NCBI GenBank assembly: GCA_021800275.1
Contig: JAJYZB010000001.1
Location: 328,624-392,623 of the forward strand
Direction of reading: 5' to 3'
Source of the DNA: a bacterium
GTDB lineage: Bacteria; Vulcanimicrobiota; JABDET01
DNA: 64,000 nucleotides
The position numbers and the translations under genes are program-made. Shown here piece by piece: positions 1-8,225 of the stretch (position 1 is the first letter of the stretch; each line of letters starts with the position of its first letter). Under the pieces are notes generated by a model. That model worked only from the letters and a program-made list of their open reading frames with translations. It did not search any database and was not told where the DNA came from.

Positions 1-1364
1 ACAGAGTCAGCTCTGTTGGCAACACTGTCTGCTCCTAAAGCAACAGAATTATTCCCATTGGCTACCGCATTGTAACCCAGAGCCACAGAGTTATTGCCAA
101 ATGCAATTGAATTATTCCCAACGGCTGTCGTTGGATCACCAAGAGCCTCAGCTCCATTCCCAACAGCTACAGAACCAGGATGACTGGCAACTGCATTAAG
201 TCCACAGACAACTGCTCCATTCTTAAAGCTGCACAAACCTGTTGAAAAAGCCTGGTTCATCAACTGCTGCAGAGCATACAGTTGAGAGCCATTCACAGCT
301 TCAGTGCTGGTGGAAGTGACTGAGCCAGCAGCCACACCAGTTACAATGTTGTTTTGAAAGTTCGCTCCGTTGGACGTGATGCTGCCAGTAGAAGTGATGT
401 TATGGGTGGTGATATTTCCTCCGGTAATAGTGGTGCCTGCGCCGTCCGTAAGAGTTCCCCCTTGTATGGTCCCTGAAGCAGTGAGACTCGTAACCCCTGA
501 CACAGCTCCAGCATTGGTAATCCCGCCGTTATTGTTGTTGATCCCCCCTGTAATATTAGCTCCACCAGAAGAAACGGTAAGTCCTGTGCCTGCAGTAATG
601 CTGCCGGTAGAAGTGATGCTGCCTGCTGAAAGGGAACCCGTGGTATTGACAGCATAAGAGCCGAAAGAAACAGAGTCAGCAGTGTTGTTCGCGACTCCTG
701 CTCCGATAGCGATGGAATTGGTGGCTGCAGCAGAAGCTCCTTCACCAATAGCAATGCTGTTACTTCCAGTGGATTGAGTTCCAGTTCCAATGGCAATACT
801 GTTTCCTCCATTGGCTTCTGTCAGGGTTCCGCCAAAGCCGCCTGCAGCGATTCCTGTAGAACTTCCGACAGCAATGTTTCCGTTCGTTTGAGTGCTGCCG
901 AAACTAACCAGAGTGGTTGCATCTCCTCCTACTGCAATATCTCCATTCCCTGTGGCTGTGCTGTCGGCGCCTGAGGCTGTGCTGTATAAGCCTAAGGCTC
1001 TACTTGATATACCTAAAGAAGTACTGTATGAATTTGTGGCTGTACTGCCGCTGCCCAATGCTGTAGTAAAGCTGCCTAATGCTGTACTAAAGCTGCCTGA
1101 GGCTGTACTAAAGCTGCCTGAGGCTGTACTGCCGTTGCCTGAGGCTGTACTGAGAGTTCCTGTGGCTGTGCTACCAGCTCCGCAGGCTACATTTCCACCA
1201 CTATCCTGCTGACACACTCCATTCGTGGCTCCAGGAACGGAGATTCCTCCACTAGCAGCCCACACCCCATGTATTTCGCAGAAAAAACATAACACTAACA
1301 AAAAAGCCAAAATCCTTGCTCCTGTATTCCTTCTTTTTGGAAAACCTTTGACTCTGTTCTTCAT
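1..1364 (-). CDS. Trimeric autotransporter adhesin (YadA-like), C-terminal part outside window
   Basis: The gene starts at 1364 and runs off the left edge, so only about 454 N-terminal residues are visible. ATG 1364 follows a GGAGG at 1377-1373 (8-base spacing). The N-terminus is a signal peptide: basic residues, a hydrophobic stretch around FLLVLCFF, probable cleavage after VWA. Next come eleven 7-residue head repeats (942-1172), then YadA-head-type motifs such as NSIAIG and NSVALG, and the neck motif STEAVNGSQLYAL, typical of trimeric autotransporters. The membrane anchor is not seen. Inferred role: surface attachment to substrate, cells or host. A broken lectin-like gene lies just upstream in the same direction. 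The family assignment is firm; the ligand is unknown. Confidence 0.85.
   Translation of the reverse strand, partial: MKNRVKGFPKRRNTGARILAFLLVLCFFCEIHGVWAASGGISVPGATNGVCQQDSGGNVACGAGSTATGTLSTASGNGSTASGSFSTASGSFSTALGSFTTALGSGSTATNSYSTSLGISSRALGLYSTASGADSTATGNGDIAVGGDATTLVSFGSTQTNGNIAVGSSTGIAAGGFGGTLTEANGGNSIAIGTGTQSTGSNSIAIGEGASAAATNSIAIGAGVANNTADSVSFGSYAVNTTGSLSAGSITSTGSITAGTGLTVSSGGANITGGINNNNGGITNAGAVSGVTSLTASGTIQGGTLTDGAGTTITGGNITTHNITSTGSITSNGANFQNNIVTGVAAGSVTSTSTEAVNGSQLYALQQLMNQAFSTGLCSFKNGAVVCGLNAVASHPGSVAVGNGAEALGDPTTAVGNNSIAFGNNSVALGYNAVANGNNSVALGADSVANRADS
942..1172 (-). repeat. Eleven tandem 21-bp units coding 7-residue adhesin repeats
   Basis: Exactly 231 bases encode eleven consecutive heptads. 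Units include STATGTL, STASGNG, STASGSF (twice), STALGSF, TTALGSG, STSLGIS and STASGAD. The pattern is S/T-x-A-x-G-x-x, a shortened version of the left-handed beta-roll repeats in YadA heads. Neighbouring units are close to identical in DNA, for example the two STASGSF units, so the array should be prone to length change by slippage or recombination. Confidence 0.8.
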
Positions 1365-1453
1365 TAATCATTCCTCCTTCTTCACTATTTTTTCAATATT
1401 ATTAAATCTTTCAATTAATCACAATCCTACTTTTAAATCTTAAGTTTTATGTT

Positions 1454-1757
1454 TTAAGGTACAGGAACTGGATTCAGTCTCTGCCAAATAGGATGTCCAT
1501 GATTGTAGAGATCCTGATAGAGTTCATGATCAGGACCTACAGCAAAACAAGAGAACGCTCCATTTCCTCCTTGACTGCAGGACACAGAAACCGAATTGGT
1601 TCCAGGGAACTCTACTCCTGAAGAAAGGAATTGAGCAGAGACTTGCCCATTGGGGTGAATGAGGATAAGGGCAGGTCTGGAGAAGGGAGCCTGCAAGGAT
1701 AAAAGCTCCTCCCAGAAGTCCAAAGAAAGTTTGGTGTTTCTGAAAAAAAGATGGCAT
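1454..1757 (-). pseudogene. Frameshifted small exported lectin/beta-propeller-like gene
   Basis: An excellent ribosome binding site (AAAGGAGG) precedes ATG 1757. That frame opens with a lipoprotein-like signal (MPSFFQKHQ, then GAFILAGSLLQTC) but soon becomes low-quality sequence and stops near 1530. The next frame, without a good start of its own, carries the sensible protein: ILIHPNGQVSAQFLSSG, then FAVGPDHELYQDL and W-Q-R-L before a stop at 1454. That segment resembles repeats of PLL/DUF346-type beta-propeller lectins. A single indel around 1660-1720 would join the two. It ends 90 bases before the adhesin start in the same direction. A sequencing error instead of a real mutation is possible. 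Confidence 0.45.
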
Positions 1758-1884
1758 AAAGAAAACCTCCTTTTGAAATATGATTTAAATCAATGTGATA
1801 GATTATTAATTTTTTCTTCTTTTCCCTGCTGATTTTGATAAATGCTGCTGGAAGCTGTTCTGCATCCAGGTCAATTCATTAGCA

Positions 1885-1989
1885 AACCACACAACTGGGT
1901 GGAAGTATTCCGAAGATGGTTGGATTGCAGCAGAATGTCCTGCTCTTCCGGGTTGTGTCTCACAAGGGAAAGATGAAAAAGTTGTTTAA
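1885..1989 (+). pseudogene. Remnant of a HicB/UPF0150-type antitoxin
   Basis: An open frame ending at TAA 1987-1989 contains EDGWIAAECPALPGCVSQGK, a close match to the HicB/UPF0150 core (DG-x-x-x-A-x-x-P-x-LPGC-x-x-x-G). No start codon precedes it in frame, and the usual T-x-E-E-A continuation is missing because the frame stops after KDEKVV. No HicA toxin is visible beside it. It is best read as a decayed fragment of a toxin-antitoxin gene within the 317-base gap 1758-2074. The match is short, so the call is tentative. Confidence 0.45.
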
Positions 1990-2035
1990 TTGTGGCTAGA
2001 AATGACAACTCCTTAAAAGGAAACGCATTTTAATG

Positions 2036-2047
2036 CAAGAATTCTTG
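2036..2047. promoter_or_regulatory. Perfect 12-bp palindrome upstream of the DUF59 gene
   Basis: CAAGAATTCTTG is a perfect palindrome 28 bases before the start at 2075, next to an imperfect GCATT-TT-AATGC inverted repeat at 2025-2036. It could be an operator or lie in the leader. No regulator can be named. Confidence 0.25.
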
Positions 2048-2074
2048 TATTAGAAAAATAAGACGGAGGCAGAC

Positions 2075-2383
2075 ATGATAACAGAAGAGGAAATCAAAGA
2101 AACTCTAAAACAAGTTTATGATCCTGAAATTGGAATTGACATTGTCAATCTAGGACTGGTTTATGGAATCGAGAGAGATGAAGAAAGTGGAACTGTGAAG
2201 ATTAAACATACTTTAACCAGTCCTGGATGCCCACTTGGTCCTGTGATTCAAGGACAGGCACATCAAATGCTGCTGAAGCTGCCTGGGATTAAAGACGTGA
2301 AAATGGAGTTAGTTTGGGAGCCCCAGTGGGATCCTCATGCCATGTGCAGTGAAGAAGCCAAAATGGAGCTGGGAATTTTTTAA
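2075..2383 (+). CDS. DUF59/MIP18 family metal-sulfur cluster assembly factor (SufT-like)
   Basis: A protein of 102 residues made of a single DUF59 domain, seen in the opening EEEIKETLKQVYDPEIGIDI, the NLGLVYGI strand and the conserved TSPGCPLG cysteine motif. The family includes SufT, PaaD and eukaryotic Cia2, which help mature Fe-S proteins in the cytosol. GGAGG sits just before ATG 2075. It converges with the DUF503 gene, with a 4-base overlap. Fe-S enzymes elsewhere in the window (BioB, KorAB, ferredoxin) are plausible beneficiaries, but nothing ties it to one client. Confidence 0.85.
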   Translation: MITEEEIKETLKQVYDPEIGIDIVNLGLVYGIERDEESGTVKIKHTLTSPGCPLGPVIQGQAHQMLLKLPGIKDVKMELVWEPQWDPHAMCSEEAKMELGIF

Positions 2384-2667
2384 TACAATCTGATATCAGC
2401 ATTCACAATTTCCAATTCCCCTACCCCATCAATAAAATTTAGCACCTTCTGAATCATTGATTCTGCTTCTTTGGATTCGCGGCTGACACAGGCTACCCCA
2501 AGAGCCGCTCTCTGCCATAAATCCAGATAGTCAACTTCAGCTACAGCCACCTCAAAACGATTTCGAATCCTGTCTTTTAAAGAACGAATAATCATCCTTT
2601 TTTCTTTTAAAGAACGGGGTTTGCTGGAAATTCTTAAATCAATTTCACAGGCAGCCACCACCATCAT
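2380..2667 (-). CDS. DUF503 (YlxP-like) small protein
   Basis: A protein of 95 residues matching DUF503/YlxP: an N-terminal beta strand, then the characteristic SLKEKRMIIRSLKDRIRNRF segment, then the DYLDLWQRAALGVACVS strand. The family is small, cytosolic and of uncertain function; it often sits near nusA/infB/rbfA translation genes. Here it lies immediately downstream of ftsY, and its ATG overlaps the ftsY stop by 4 bases, so the two are co-transcribed. Confidence 0.8.
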   Translation of the reverse strand: MMVVAACEIDLRISSKPRSLKEKRMIIRSLKDRIRNRFEVAVAEVDYLDLWQRAALGVACVSRESKEAESMIQKVLNFIDGVGELEIVNADIRLY

Positions 2668-3554
2668 GATTTTAAGTTTTCTCCCAAAAGCGACTCTGCA
2701 AAACGAGCTGGGTCAAATATTTGGAGCGCATCTGTTTTTTCACCGATTCCAATAAATTTAATGGGAATTTTTAATTCCTGGCGAATCGCTAAAATAACCC
2801 CTCCTTTTGCAGTTCCATCCAGTTTGGTCAAAATGATTCCTGTCACGTCAACCGCTTCTTTAAAAATTTTGGACTGCATCAAAGCGTTCTGGCCTGTGGT
2901 GGAATCTAAAATTAAAAAAGTCTCATGAGGGGCTTCAGGAATTTCTTTCTGCATGACTTTTCTAATTTTCTTTAATTCTTCCATGAGATTAGTTTTTGTA
3001 TGCAGTCTTCCAGCAGTATCAATCATAGCTATATCTGCCCCACGGGCAGCAGCGGCTTTGACAGTATCATAGGCAACAGCCCCTGGATCAGAACCTTCTC
3101 TGTGTTTAATCACTTCAACTCCTGTCCGATGAGCCCATACTTCTAATTGATCAATTGCAGCTGCCCTGAACGTATCAGCTGCTCCAAGAAAAACCTTTTT
3201 TCCATGAGCTTTAAAATAAGCGGCGAGCTTCCCAAGAGTTGTAGTCTTCCCGCTACCATTCACCCCAACCATTAAAAAAACACTTAGACCCTTTTCGGCA
3301 AAATGAACAGGAACAGGGGTTTCTCCTAACAGCTTTATTAACTGGCTTTTAAAACAGTCCATCAATTTCCAGGAATCTTTTAATCGTTTTTCAGAGGCAT
3401 CTTTTTTAAGCTGCGACACTAAAAATTCCGCTGTCTGGATCCCTGTATCTGCTTCCAGAAGAATCTCTTCCAAATTTTCAAACAAAGAATCTGTAATATC
3501 CCCTTTTCTTAAAAGGTCTTTTACCTGCAAAAAAAAATTGGGGATCCACTTCAT
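2664..3554 (-). CDS. ftsY: Signal recognition particle receptor FtsY
   Basis: A protein of 296 residues containing the NG GTPase domain only. The N domain is followed by the P-loop GVNGSGKTTTLGKLA, DTFRAAAIDQL, DTAGR and TKLDGTAKGG, ending with GIGE. It binds Ffh and GTP at the inner membrane to hand over signal-peptide-bearing ribosomes. The acidic A domain of E. coli FtsY is missing, as in many bacteria, so membrane contact would rely on the N-terminal helix. The partner ffh lies at the right edge of the window. No strong ribosome binding site precedes ATG 3554. Confidence 0.95.
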   Translation of the reverse strand: MKWIPNFFLQVKDLLRKGDITDSLFENLEEILLEADTGIQTAEFLVSQLKKDASEKRLKDSWKLMDCFKSQLIKLLGETPVPVHFAEKGLSVFLMVGVNGSGKTTTLGKLAAYFKAHGKKVFLGAADTFRAAAIDQLEVWAHRTGVEVIKHREGSDPGAVAYDTVKAAAARGADIAMIDTAGRLHTKTNLMEELKKIRKVMQKEIPEAPHETFLILDSTTGQNALMQSKIFKEAVDVTGIILTKLDGTAKGGVILAIRQELKIPIKFIGIGEKTDALQIFDPARFAESLLGENLKS

Positions 3555-3679
3555 ATATATAAGGGAAATTCGATTAACATATAAAATTTCATTTTTTGTG
3601 AGTTAATCTCCCTACAGATTACTCCGAAAATCTTCATCTCTACAGGAATACACAGATTAAGACAAGAAATAATCTGTTT

Positions 3680-4519
3680 GTGAAATGGCATATTTCAATT
3701 TTTTTCTTTTTGTTTCTTTTCTCACTTGCCTCATGCGCAAAACACCCCGCCAACTCAAAACTGCGTAAGCATCTTTCACAAATCTCGTATGCTCCCCCTA
3801 AACAAATTCACTATACAAGAACGATTTCAGTTTTTCTATTTCAAAAAAAAATTTTTTGGAACCAAGTTCCGAAAAGCTTCATCAAAACAAGCACTTTAAC
3901 AAAAGATCAGCGATCCTCAAACCCTGGCACCCCTCTTATGATTCAAGCCGCTGAGAACAACAAAAAAATCTATTTTAGAATTGAATGGCACGATTCTCCT
4001 CATTTCAGCTCAAACCCGACAGAAGCGGAAAAATTGGCTTTCAACTGGAATGTCCACTCCTTCAGTTTTTCCAATAAAGGCTGTGATTCAGCCTGCCATT
4101 TTGTTCCTCCTTCTATTAATCCAAGCGCGATTCCAGGCATGTGGCTTCCTCGGAAAAAAGATCTGGTTGACAACTGGCTCTGGACAGCTCGAACGATCTC
4201 AAAAGGAACCCTGCAGAGTAATTTGTTAGATCAAAACTTAACAGGAAATCCGGTCCTCACAAAAGCAGGAAGTCATTTCATAAAATCTGGATTCGTCAGA
4301 GATCTAACCCCTCAAATTTTGAATGAAAAGTCAAATTATCATCATGGAAAGTGGACTGTCCTTATTTCCAGATCCATTCTAACGACAAATCCGAAAGAAA
4401 CTCAATTTAAATCTCATACTGTCAAAACTTTTGGAATCAGTGTTTTCCCTGGCACGATTTATCATGAATATTCAGGGATACTGACCCTGCTAGAAAAACC
4501 AATTACTCCAAAAAAGTAA
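3680..4519 (+). CDS. Lipoprotein with ethylbenzene-dehydrogenase-type haem-binding domain
   Basis: A GTG start gives 279 residues. The first 19 form a lipoprotein signal ending in SLASC, so Cys19 should be lipidated. The body has the layout of the DMSO-reductase gamma/EB_dh-like haem domain: an IYFRIEWHD strand, a GCDSACHF motif (Cys135, Cys139, His140) and a DNWLWTAR segment. CX3CH is a non-standard haem c motif. The expected role is electron transfer at the periplasmic face of a membrane, but no redox partner gene is adjacent. A purely structural cysteine pair is the alternative. Confidence 0.6.
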   Translation: MKWHISIFFFLFLFSLASCAKHPANSKLRKHLSQISYAPPKQIHYTRTISVFLFQKKIFWNQVPKSFIKTSTLTKDQRSSNPGTPLMIQAAENNKKIYFRIEWHDSPHFSSNPTEAEKLAFNWNVHSFSFSNKGCDSACHFVPPSINPSAIPGMWLPRKKDLVDNWLWTARTISKGTLQSNLLDQNLTGNPVLTKAGSHFIKSGFVRDLTPQILNEKSNYHHGKWTVLISRSILTTNPKETQFKSHTVKTFGISVFPGTIYHEYSGILTLLEKPITPKK

Positions 4520-4583
4520 ATCCAGACTGCTCTGTAGTCTCCCCATTTCTCATCGCCCGCTTTGCTGTCAAGGCATCTCGCAA

Positions 4584-5687
4584 TTAAATTGCTGTGAGCA
4601 ACTTTTCAGCAGATTTTTGAGACTTCTCTTTTTTTAAAGACTTAATAGTCTTGTCAAAAAGCGCTTCCCTTGTTTTACCATCATCGGGGAAAGTGGCAGA
4701 ACCAAACAGAAGTTCTAACTGGCAGTCTTTCATTTTAATCTTTTTTACTGCTTGATTTAATCGTTTCATTAAAATCTTAACCCCTTCTTTAGAAGTCTCT
4801 GGCAGCAGGAAAATAAACGAATCATCTCCGTAGCGGCAAACCAGATCAACTTTCCTGACTGCCTCTTTCAAAATTCTAGCCAGATTGACTAAAATTCGAT
4901 CTCCTCTAACATAACCGAACTTTTCATTGATATTTCGGAAGCGATAAACATCAGATAATAAAATCGAAAACTTCCCGCCGTATCTTCTTGTCCTGTCCAA
5001 CTCTTCCTGGAATCTTTCGACCAAATAACGACTATTGTATAAATGAGTTAGTGAATCTTTAAAAAGCCTTGTCGCTATTCTAACAAGAAATGGTGGTTCC
5101 TCATCATCGCTGTGGAAAATGGCATGAGGATGAAGATCCAGCATTTTCATCGTAAAATTTCCCTCTATTTTCCTCAAATCATAGCAGCATATAAGTGTGA
5201 GTGGAAACTCATGTGAACCAAGAAGTTCACAGGCTTCTTTCTCAAAAGCAAGAACTTTTTCTAACGATTCGTCATTAGAGCAGCTGGAAAGATCTAAAAT
5301 GCATCGGACCCCTGCTTTCTTTAACTGGTGGGAATCTAGCACAAAACCCTCTAACACTGGAAAAACTCTCTGCAAAAAACCGTCTGAGCTGTTTTCTCCG
5401 TACGAAGAAAAGATCATCTCTTTTCTTTTTAAAAACTCGGAGGCCGCATAGCCTGACTCTTTAAGAATATCGGTTACTTTTGAAAAATTTTCACGGCTGG
5501 AAAAAACCACTGGCAGCTCCTGATGTTCAATGGCAACTGCGACTAAACGGCCAACTACTTTCCCCCATTCCTCCTGTTCACTGCTTAAAAACAAGGCATG
5601 GGAGCCAATTTTTAAATGTACCCGATCATATCCTTGCAGAAACTTTACCTCCCCCACACAAGTAGAACTGCGAGCAATTTCATTCAT
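4584..5687 (-). CDS. MEDS-GGDEF protein with degenerate active site
   Basis: A protein of 367 residues. Residues about 20-170 resemble the MEDS/DcmR-like sensory domain (HALFLSSEQEEWGKVVG; later LICCYDLRKI). Residues about 205-360 form a GGDEF domain (DSLTHLYNSRYL onwards). The signature loop is GDDSF at 287-291 rather than GGDEF/GGEEF, so cyclase activity is doubtful. The allosteric I-site RxxD (RKVD, 278-281) is intact with the standard five-residue spacing, which suggests c-di-GMP binding without synthesis. There are no membrane segments. It is a single gene; the hairpin-rich gap 5688-5851 separates it from prs. Confidence 0.8.
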   Translation of the reverse strand: MNEIARSSTCVGEVKFLQGYDRVHLKIGSHALFLSSEQEEWGKVVGRLVAVAIEHQELPVVFSSRENFSKVTDILKESGYAASEFLKRKEMIFSSYGENSSDGFLQRVFPVLEGFVLDSHQLKKAGVRCILDLSSCSNDESLEKVLAFEKEACELLGSHEFPLTLICCYDLRKIEGNFTMKMLDLHPHAIFHSDDEEPPFLVRIATRLFKDSLTHLYNSRYLVERFQEELDRTRRYGGKFSILLSDVYRFRNINEKFGYVRGDRILVNLARILKEAVRKVDLVCRYGDDSFIFLLPETSKEGVKILMKRLNQAVKKIKMKDCQLELLFGSATFPDDGKTREALFDKTIKSLKKEKSQKSAEKLLTAI

Positions 5688-5697
5688 CTCGCTGGTA

Positions 5698-5781
5698 CAG
5701 GGTTCCTTTGAAACCCTGCCTCATTCTCTCCCATTATGAGGTTCTCTGCAGAACCTCAACCCATTCGCTCGCCATCGGCGA
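5698..5781. repeat. Three consecutive short inverted repeats between prs and the GGDEF gene
   Basis: Three hairpins lie in a row: CAGGGTT/AACCCTG (5698-5718), GAGGTTCT/AGAACCTC with a 4-base loop (5738-5757) and TCGCC/GGCGA (5769-5781). None has a following T-run on either strand, so ordinary terminators are unlikely. They may be RNA-stability elements in the prs to GGDEF transcript, or repeat debris. Confidence 0.5.
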
Positions 5782-5851
5782 TTTGTTTCACACATCCCAT
5801 TATACGACTAAACAAGCTTTGCTGTCAATAGTTTTGGAAAAATTATCACTT

Positions 5852-6847
5852 CTAATTAAACAATTCACTGACGGACTGATTTCCATTAATTCTCTGAATG
5901 GCTTCGCCAAGCAGTGGAGCTATGCTTAAAACTTGTATTTTCCCGCTGTTTAATGCCTTCTCAGAAGCAGGAATGGTATTTGTGACAACCAGTTCTTTAA
6001 TTCGCGAATTTACAATCAAATCCACTGCTCCGCCAGCGAACGCAGGATGAGTTCCACAGGCAAATATCTCAACTGCTCCTCTATCATGCAAAATTTCTGC
6101 TGCAGCGATCAAAGTTCCCCCTGTAGATATCATATCATCAATAATTAAAGCCCTCCTGCCTTTTACTTCTCCCACAACTTCGATCACTTCACTGATATCT
6201 GGCCTGGGCCTTCGCTTAAAAATAATTGCCAGAGTAGCTCCAAGTCTTTCCGCAAAAGTTCTAGCTCTTGCAACTCCTCCTGCATCAGGACTTACAACTA
6301 CAGTGTTGCTGTTCTTAAAATTTTTCTGCGTAAAATAATTGCTCAAAAGGGGAAGAGCCATCAAATTATCGAGAGGTATGTCAAAAAAACCTTGTATAGC
6401 AGCAGCATGAAGATCGATGGTAATCACCCTGTCAGCTCCTGCAACAGTAATCAAATTAGCGACTAATTTTGCAGAAATAGGTTCTCTGCCGGATGTTTTT
6501 TTCTCTTGTTTTGCATAACCGAAATACGGAACAACAGCAGTAATGGTGCGTGCAGATGCTCTGCGGAGCGCATCAATCATGATCAAAAGCTCCATAATAT
6601 GATCATTGACAGGAGCGCAGGTTGACTGAAGAAGGAAAACGTGCTGTCCTCGCACATTTTCTTCAATTTTCACTTGAATTTCTCCATTGGCAAATCGTCC
6701 AATAAAAGCTTTCCCTACCTGTGTTCCTAAATACTCGGCAATTTCAGCGGCAAGCTGTGGGTTAGAATTTCCGGAAAAAAGCATAAAATTGACTTTAGGT
6801 TCAATTTCTCGCAGCAGATTATTTTTTGGCAATAATTTAACCTCCAT
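5852..6847 (-). CDS. prs: Ribose-phosphate pyrophosphokinase
   Basis: A protein of 331 residues. It makes PRPP from ribose 5-phosphate and ATP in the cytosol, feeding nucleotide, histidine and tryptophan synthesis. Visible motifs are GRFANGEIQVKIEENVRG, the catalytic loop YAKQEKKTSGREPISAKL, SPDAGGVARAR and the PRPP-binding DDMISTGGT. The length is slightly above the usual 310-320 because of a short N-terminal extension. GGGGAGG precedes ATG 6847. It lies 28 bases downstream of glmU in the same direction, a common pairing in bacteria. Confidence 0.95.
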   Translation of the reverse strand: MEVKLLPKNNLLREIEPKVNFMLFSGNSNPQLAAEIAEYLGTQVGKAFIGRFANGEIQVKIEENVRGQHVFLLQSTCAPVNDHIMELLIMIDALRRASARTITAVVPYFGYAKQEKKTSGREPISAKLVANLITVAGADRVITIDLHAAAIQGFFDIPLDNLMALPLLSNYFTQKNFKNSNTVVVSPDAGGVARARTFAERLGATLAIIFKRRPRPDISEVIEVVGEVKGRRALIIDDMISTGGTLIAAAEILHDRGAVEIFACGTHPAFAGGAVDLIVNSRIKELVVTNTIPASEKALNSGKIQVLSIAPLLGEAIQRINGNQSVSELFN

Positions 6848-6875
6848 TGCTTCTACCTCCCCTACTTAAATTTTA

Positions 6876-8225
6876 TCAATCACCTTTTATCACTTTTGCA
6901 GGGACTCCAGCAACAACAGTATCAGGCTCCACATCTTGAAGCACAACAGAACCGGCGCCAGTAACCGCATTTTTGCCAATTCGAACGGGAGCTCTTAAGT
7001 TAGTATTAGAGCCTATAAATGCCCCATTTTCAATAATAGTATTATATTTCCCTTTTCCATCATAGTTGCATGTAATCGTTCCTGCGCCGATATTCACATT
7101 TTCTCCAAGAAAAGCATCCCCTATGTAACTTAAATGGGGAACTTTTGAGCCCGAACCGATCGTCGTTTTTTTAATTTCAACAAAATCTCCGACTTTTATT
7201 CTTTTCTGAAGGACTGTCCCTGGTCTCAAGTAAGCAAAAGGACCAATGCAGCATTCATCGCCAACAACGACATCATCCAAAACTGAATTCTGAACAACCA
7301 CTTCATTTCCAATTCGAGAATTGGAAATCCGAGTAAAAGGGCCTATCTGACAATTAGATCCAATAAGCGTTCCTTTTTCAAGCATGACAAAGGGATAAAT
7401 AACTGTTCCGCTGCCAATTTTTAAGTCAATATCCAGATAACTGGTTTGGGGATCCACAAACAAAACCCCTGAATTCATCCAAGTTTGAAGAATTCTTTTA
7501 GACAAAATCTTTCGGGCTTCACTTAATTCTTGCATCGTATTAATGCCCAGGGCAGAACTCGAATCAGAGATTAAAAAAGAAACCGCTTTTTTCTTTTGTT
7601 TGACAAGCAGCTTAATACAGTCAGTCAAATAATACTCTTCCTGACGATTGTCCTTCCTGAGAAAAGAAAAAGTTTTCACAAGTTCTTCTAACTCGAAACA
7701 ATAAGTTCCAGTATTGATTTCTTGCATTTTTTTTATCTTAGAATCTGCATCTTTTTCTTCGACGATAGACTTAATTCTGCGATTTTTGTCTTTCACAATC
7801 CGTCCGTAACCATAAGGATTTAGGAGTTCTGCTGTTAATACGGTGGCTGTCGCTTTCTGATGGATGTGCTGTTCTAACAATTTCTCAAAACTTTCTTTTT
7901 CTAAAAGAGGAGTATCTCCACAAGTTACTAAAAGGGTTCCCTCTAAATCAGGAAACTGCTCGACAGCCCTTCTTAAAGCATCTCCGGTTCCCGCAGGAGC
8001 CTCTTGAACTACGAGTTTAATTGAGCCGCCAAATAACCCAACGATTTGCTCTTTAGACTGAGGAGAAATAACCAGGATAATATTGTCTGGGCTCAAACTT
8101 TGAAGAGTATCCACCACATGAGAGATCATTGGCTTTCCGCAGATGGGAATTAAGATTTTAGGAATCGAGAAGCCGATTCTCTTACTCATACCTGCAGCTA
8201 AAACCACGGTTGAAAATCTTCTCAT
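6876..8225 (-). CDS. glmU: Bifunctional UDP-GlcNAc pyrophosphorylase / glucosamine-1-phosphate acetyltransferase
   Basis: A protein of 449 residues. The N-terminal nucleotidyltransferase half starts with VVLAAGMSKRIG and contains TCGDTPLL. The C-terminal half is a left-handed beta-helix with hexapeptide repeats, including IGAGTITCNYDGKGKYNT and the end VVAGVPAKVIKG. It makes UDP-N-acetylglucosamine for peptidoglycan and LPS. It is the first gene of a glmU-prs pair and is divergent from the ferredoxin gene. The ribosome binding site is weak. The loop reads GFSIPK, slightly unlike the common sequence, but otherwise the protein is standard. Confidence 0.95.
   Translation of the reverse strand: MRRFSTVVLAAGMSKRIGFSIPKILIPICGKPMISHVVDTLQSLSPDNIILVISPQSKEQIVGLFGGSIKLVVQEAPAGTGDALRRAVEQFPDLEGTLLVTCGDTPLLEKESFEKLLEQHIHQKATATVLTAELLNPYGYGRIVKDKNRRIKSIVEEKDADSKIKKMQEINTGTYCFELEELVKTFSFLRKDNRQEEYYLTDCIKLLVKQKKKAVSFLISDSSSALGINTMQELSEARKILSKRILQTWMNSGVLFVDPQTSYLDIDLKIGSGTVIYPFVMLEKGTLIGSNCQIGPFTRISNSRIGNEVVVQNSVLDDVVVGDECCIGPFAYLRPGTVLQKRIKVGDFVEIKKTTIGSGSKVPHLSYIGDAFLGENVNIGAGTITCNYDGKGKYNTIIENGAFIGSNTNLRAPVRIGKNAVTGAGSVVLQDVEPDTVVAGVPAKVIKGD

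Noticed and set aside
341..811. Open frames of 156 and 95 codons within the adhesin region
   Set aside because: They are out-of-frame shadows of the low-complexity adhesin gene; the true frame is open across the whole region with signal peptide and YadA motifs.
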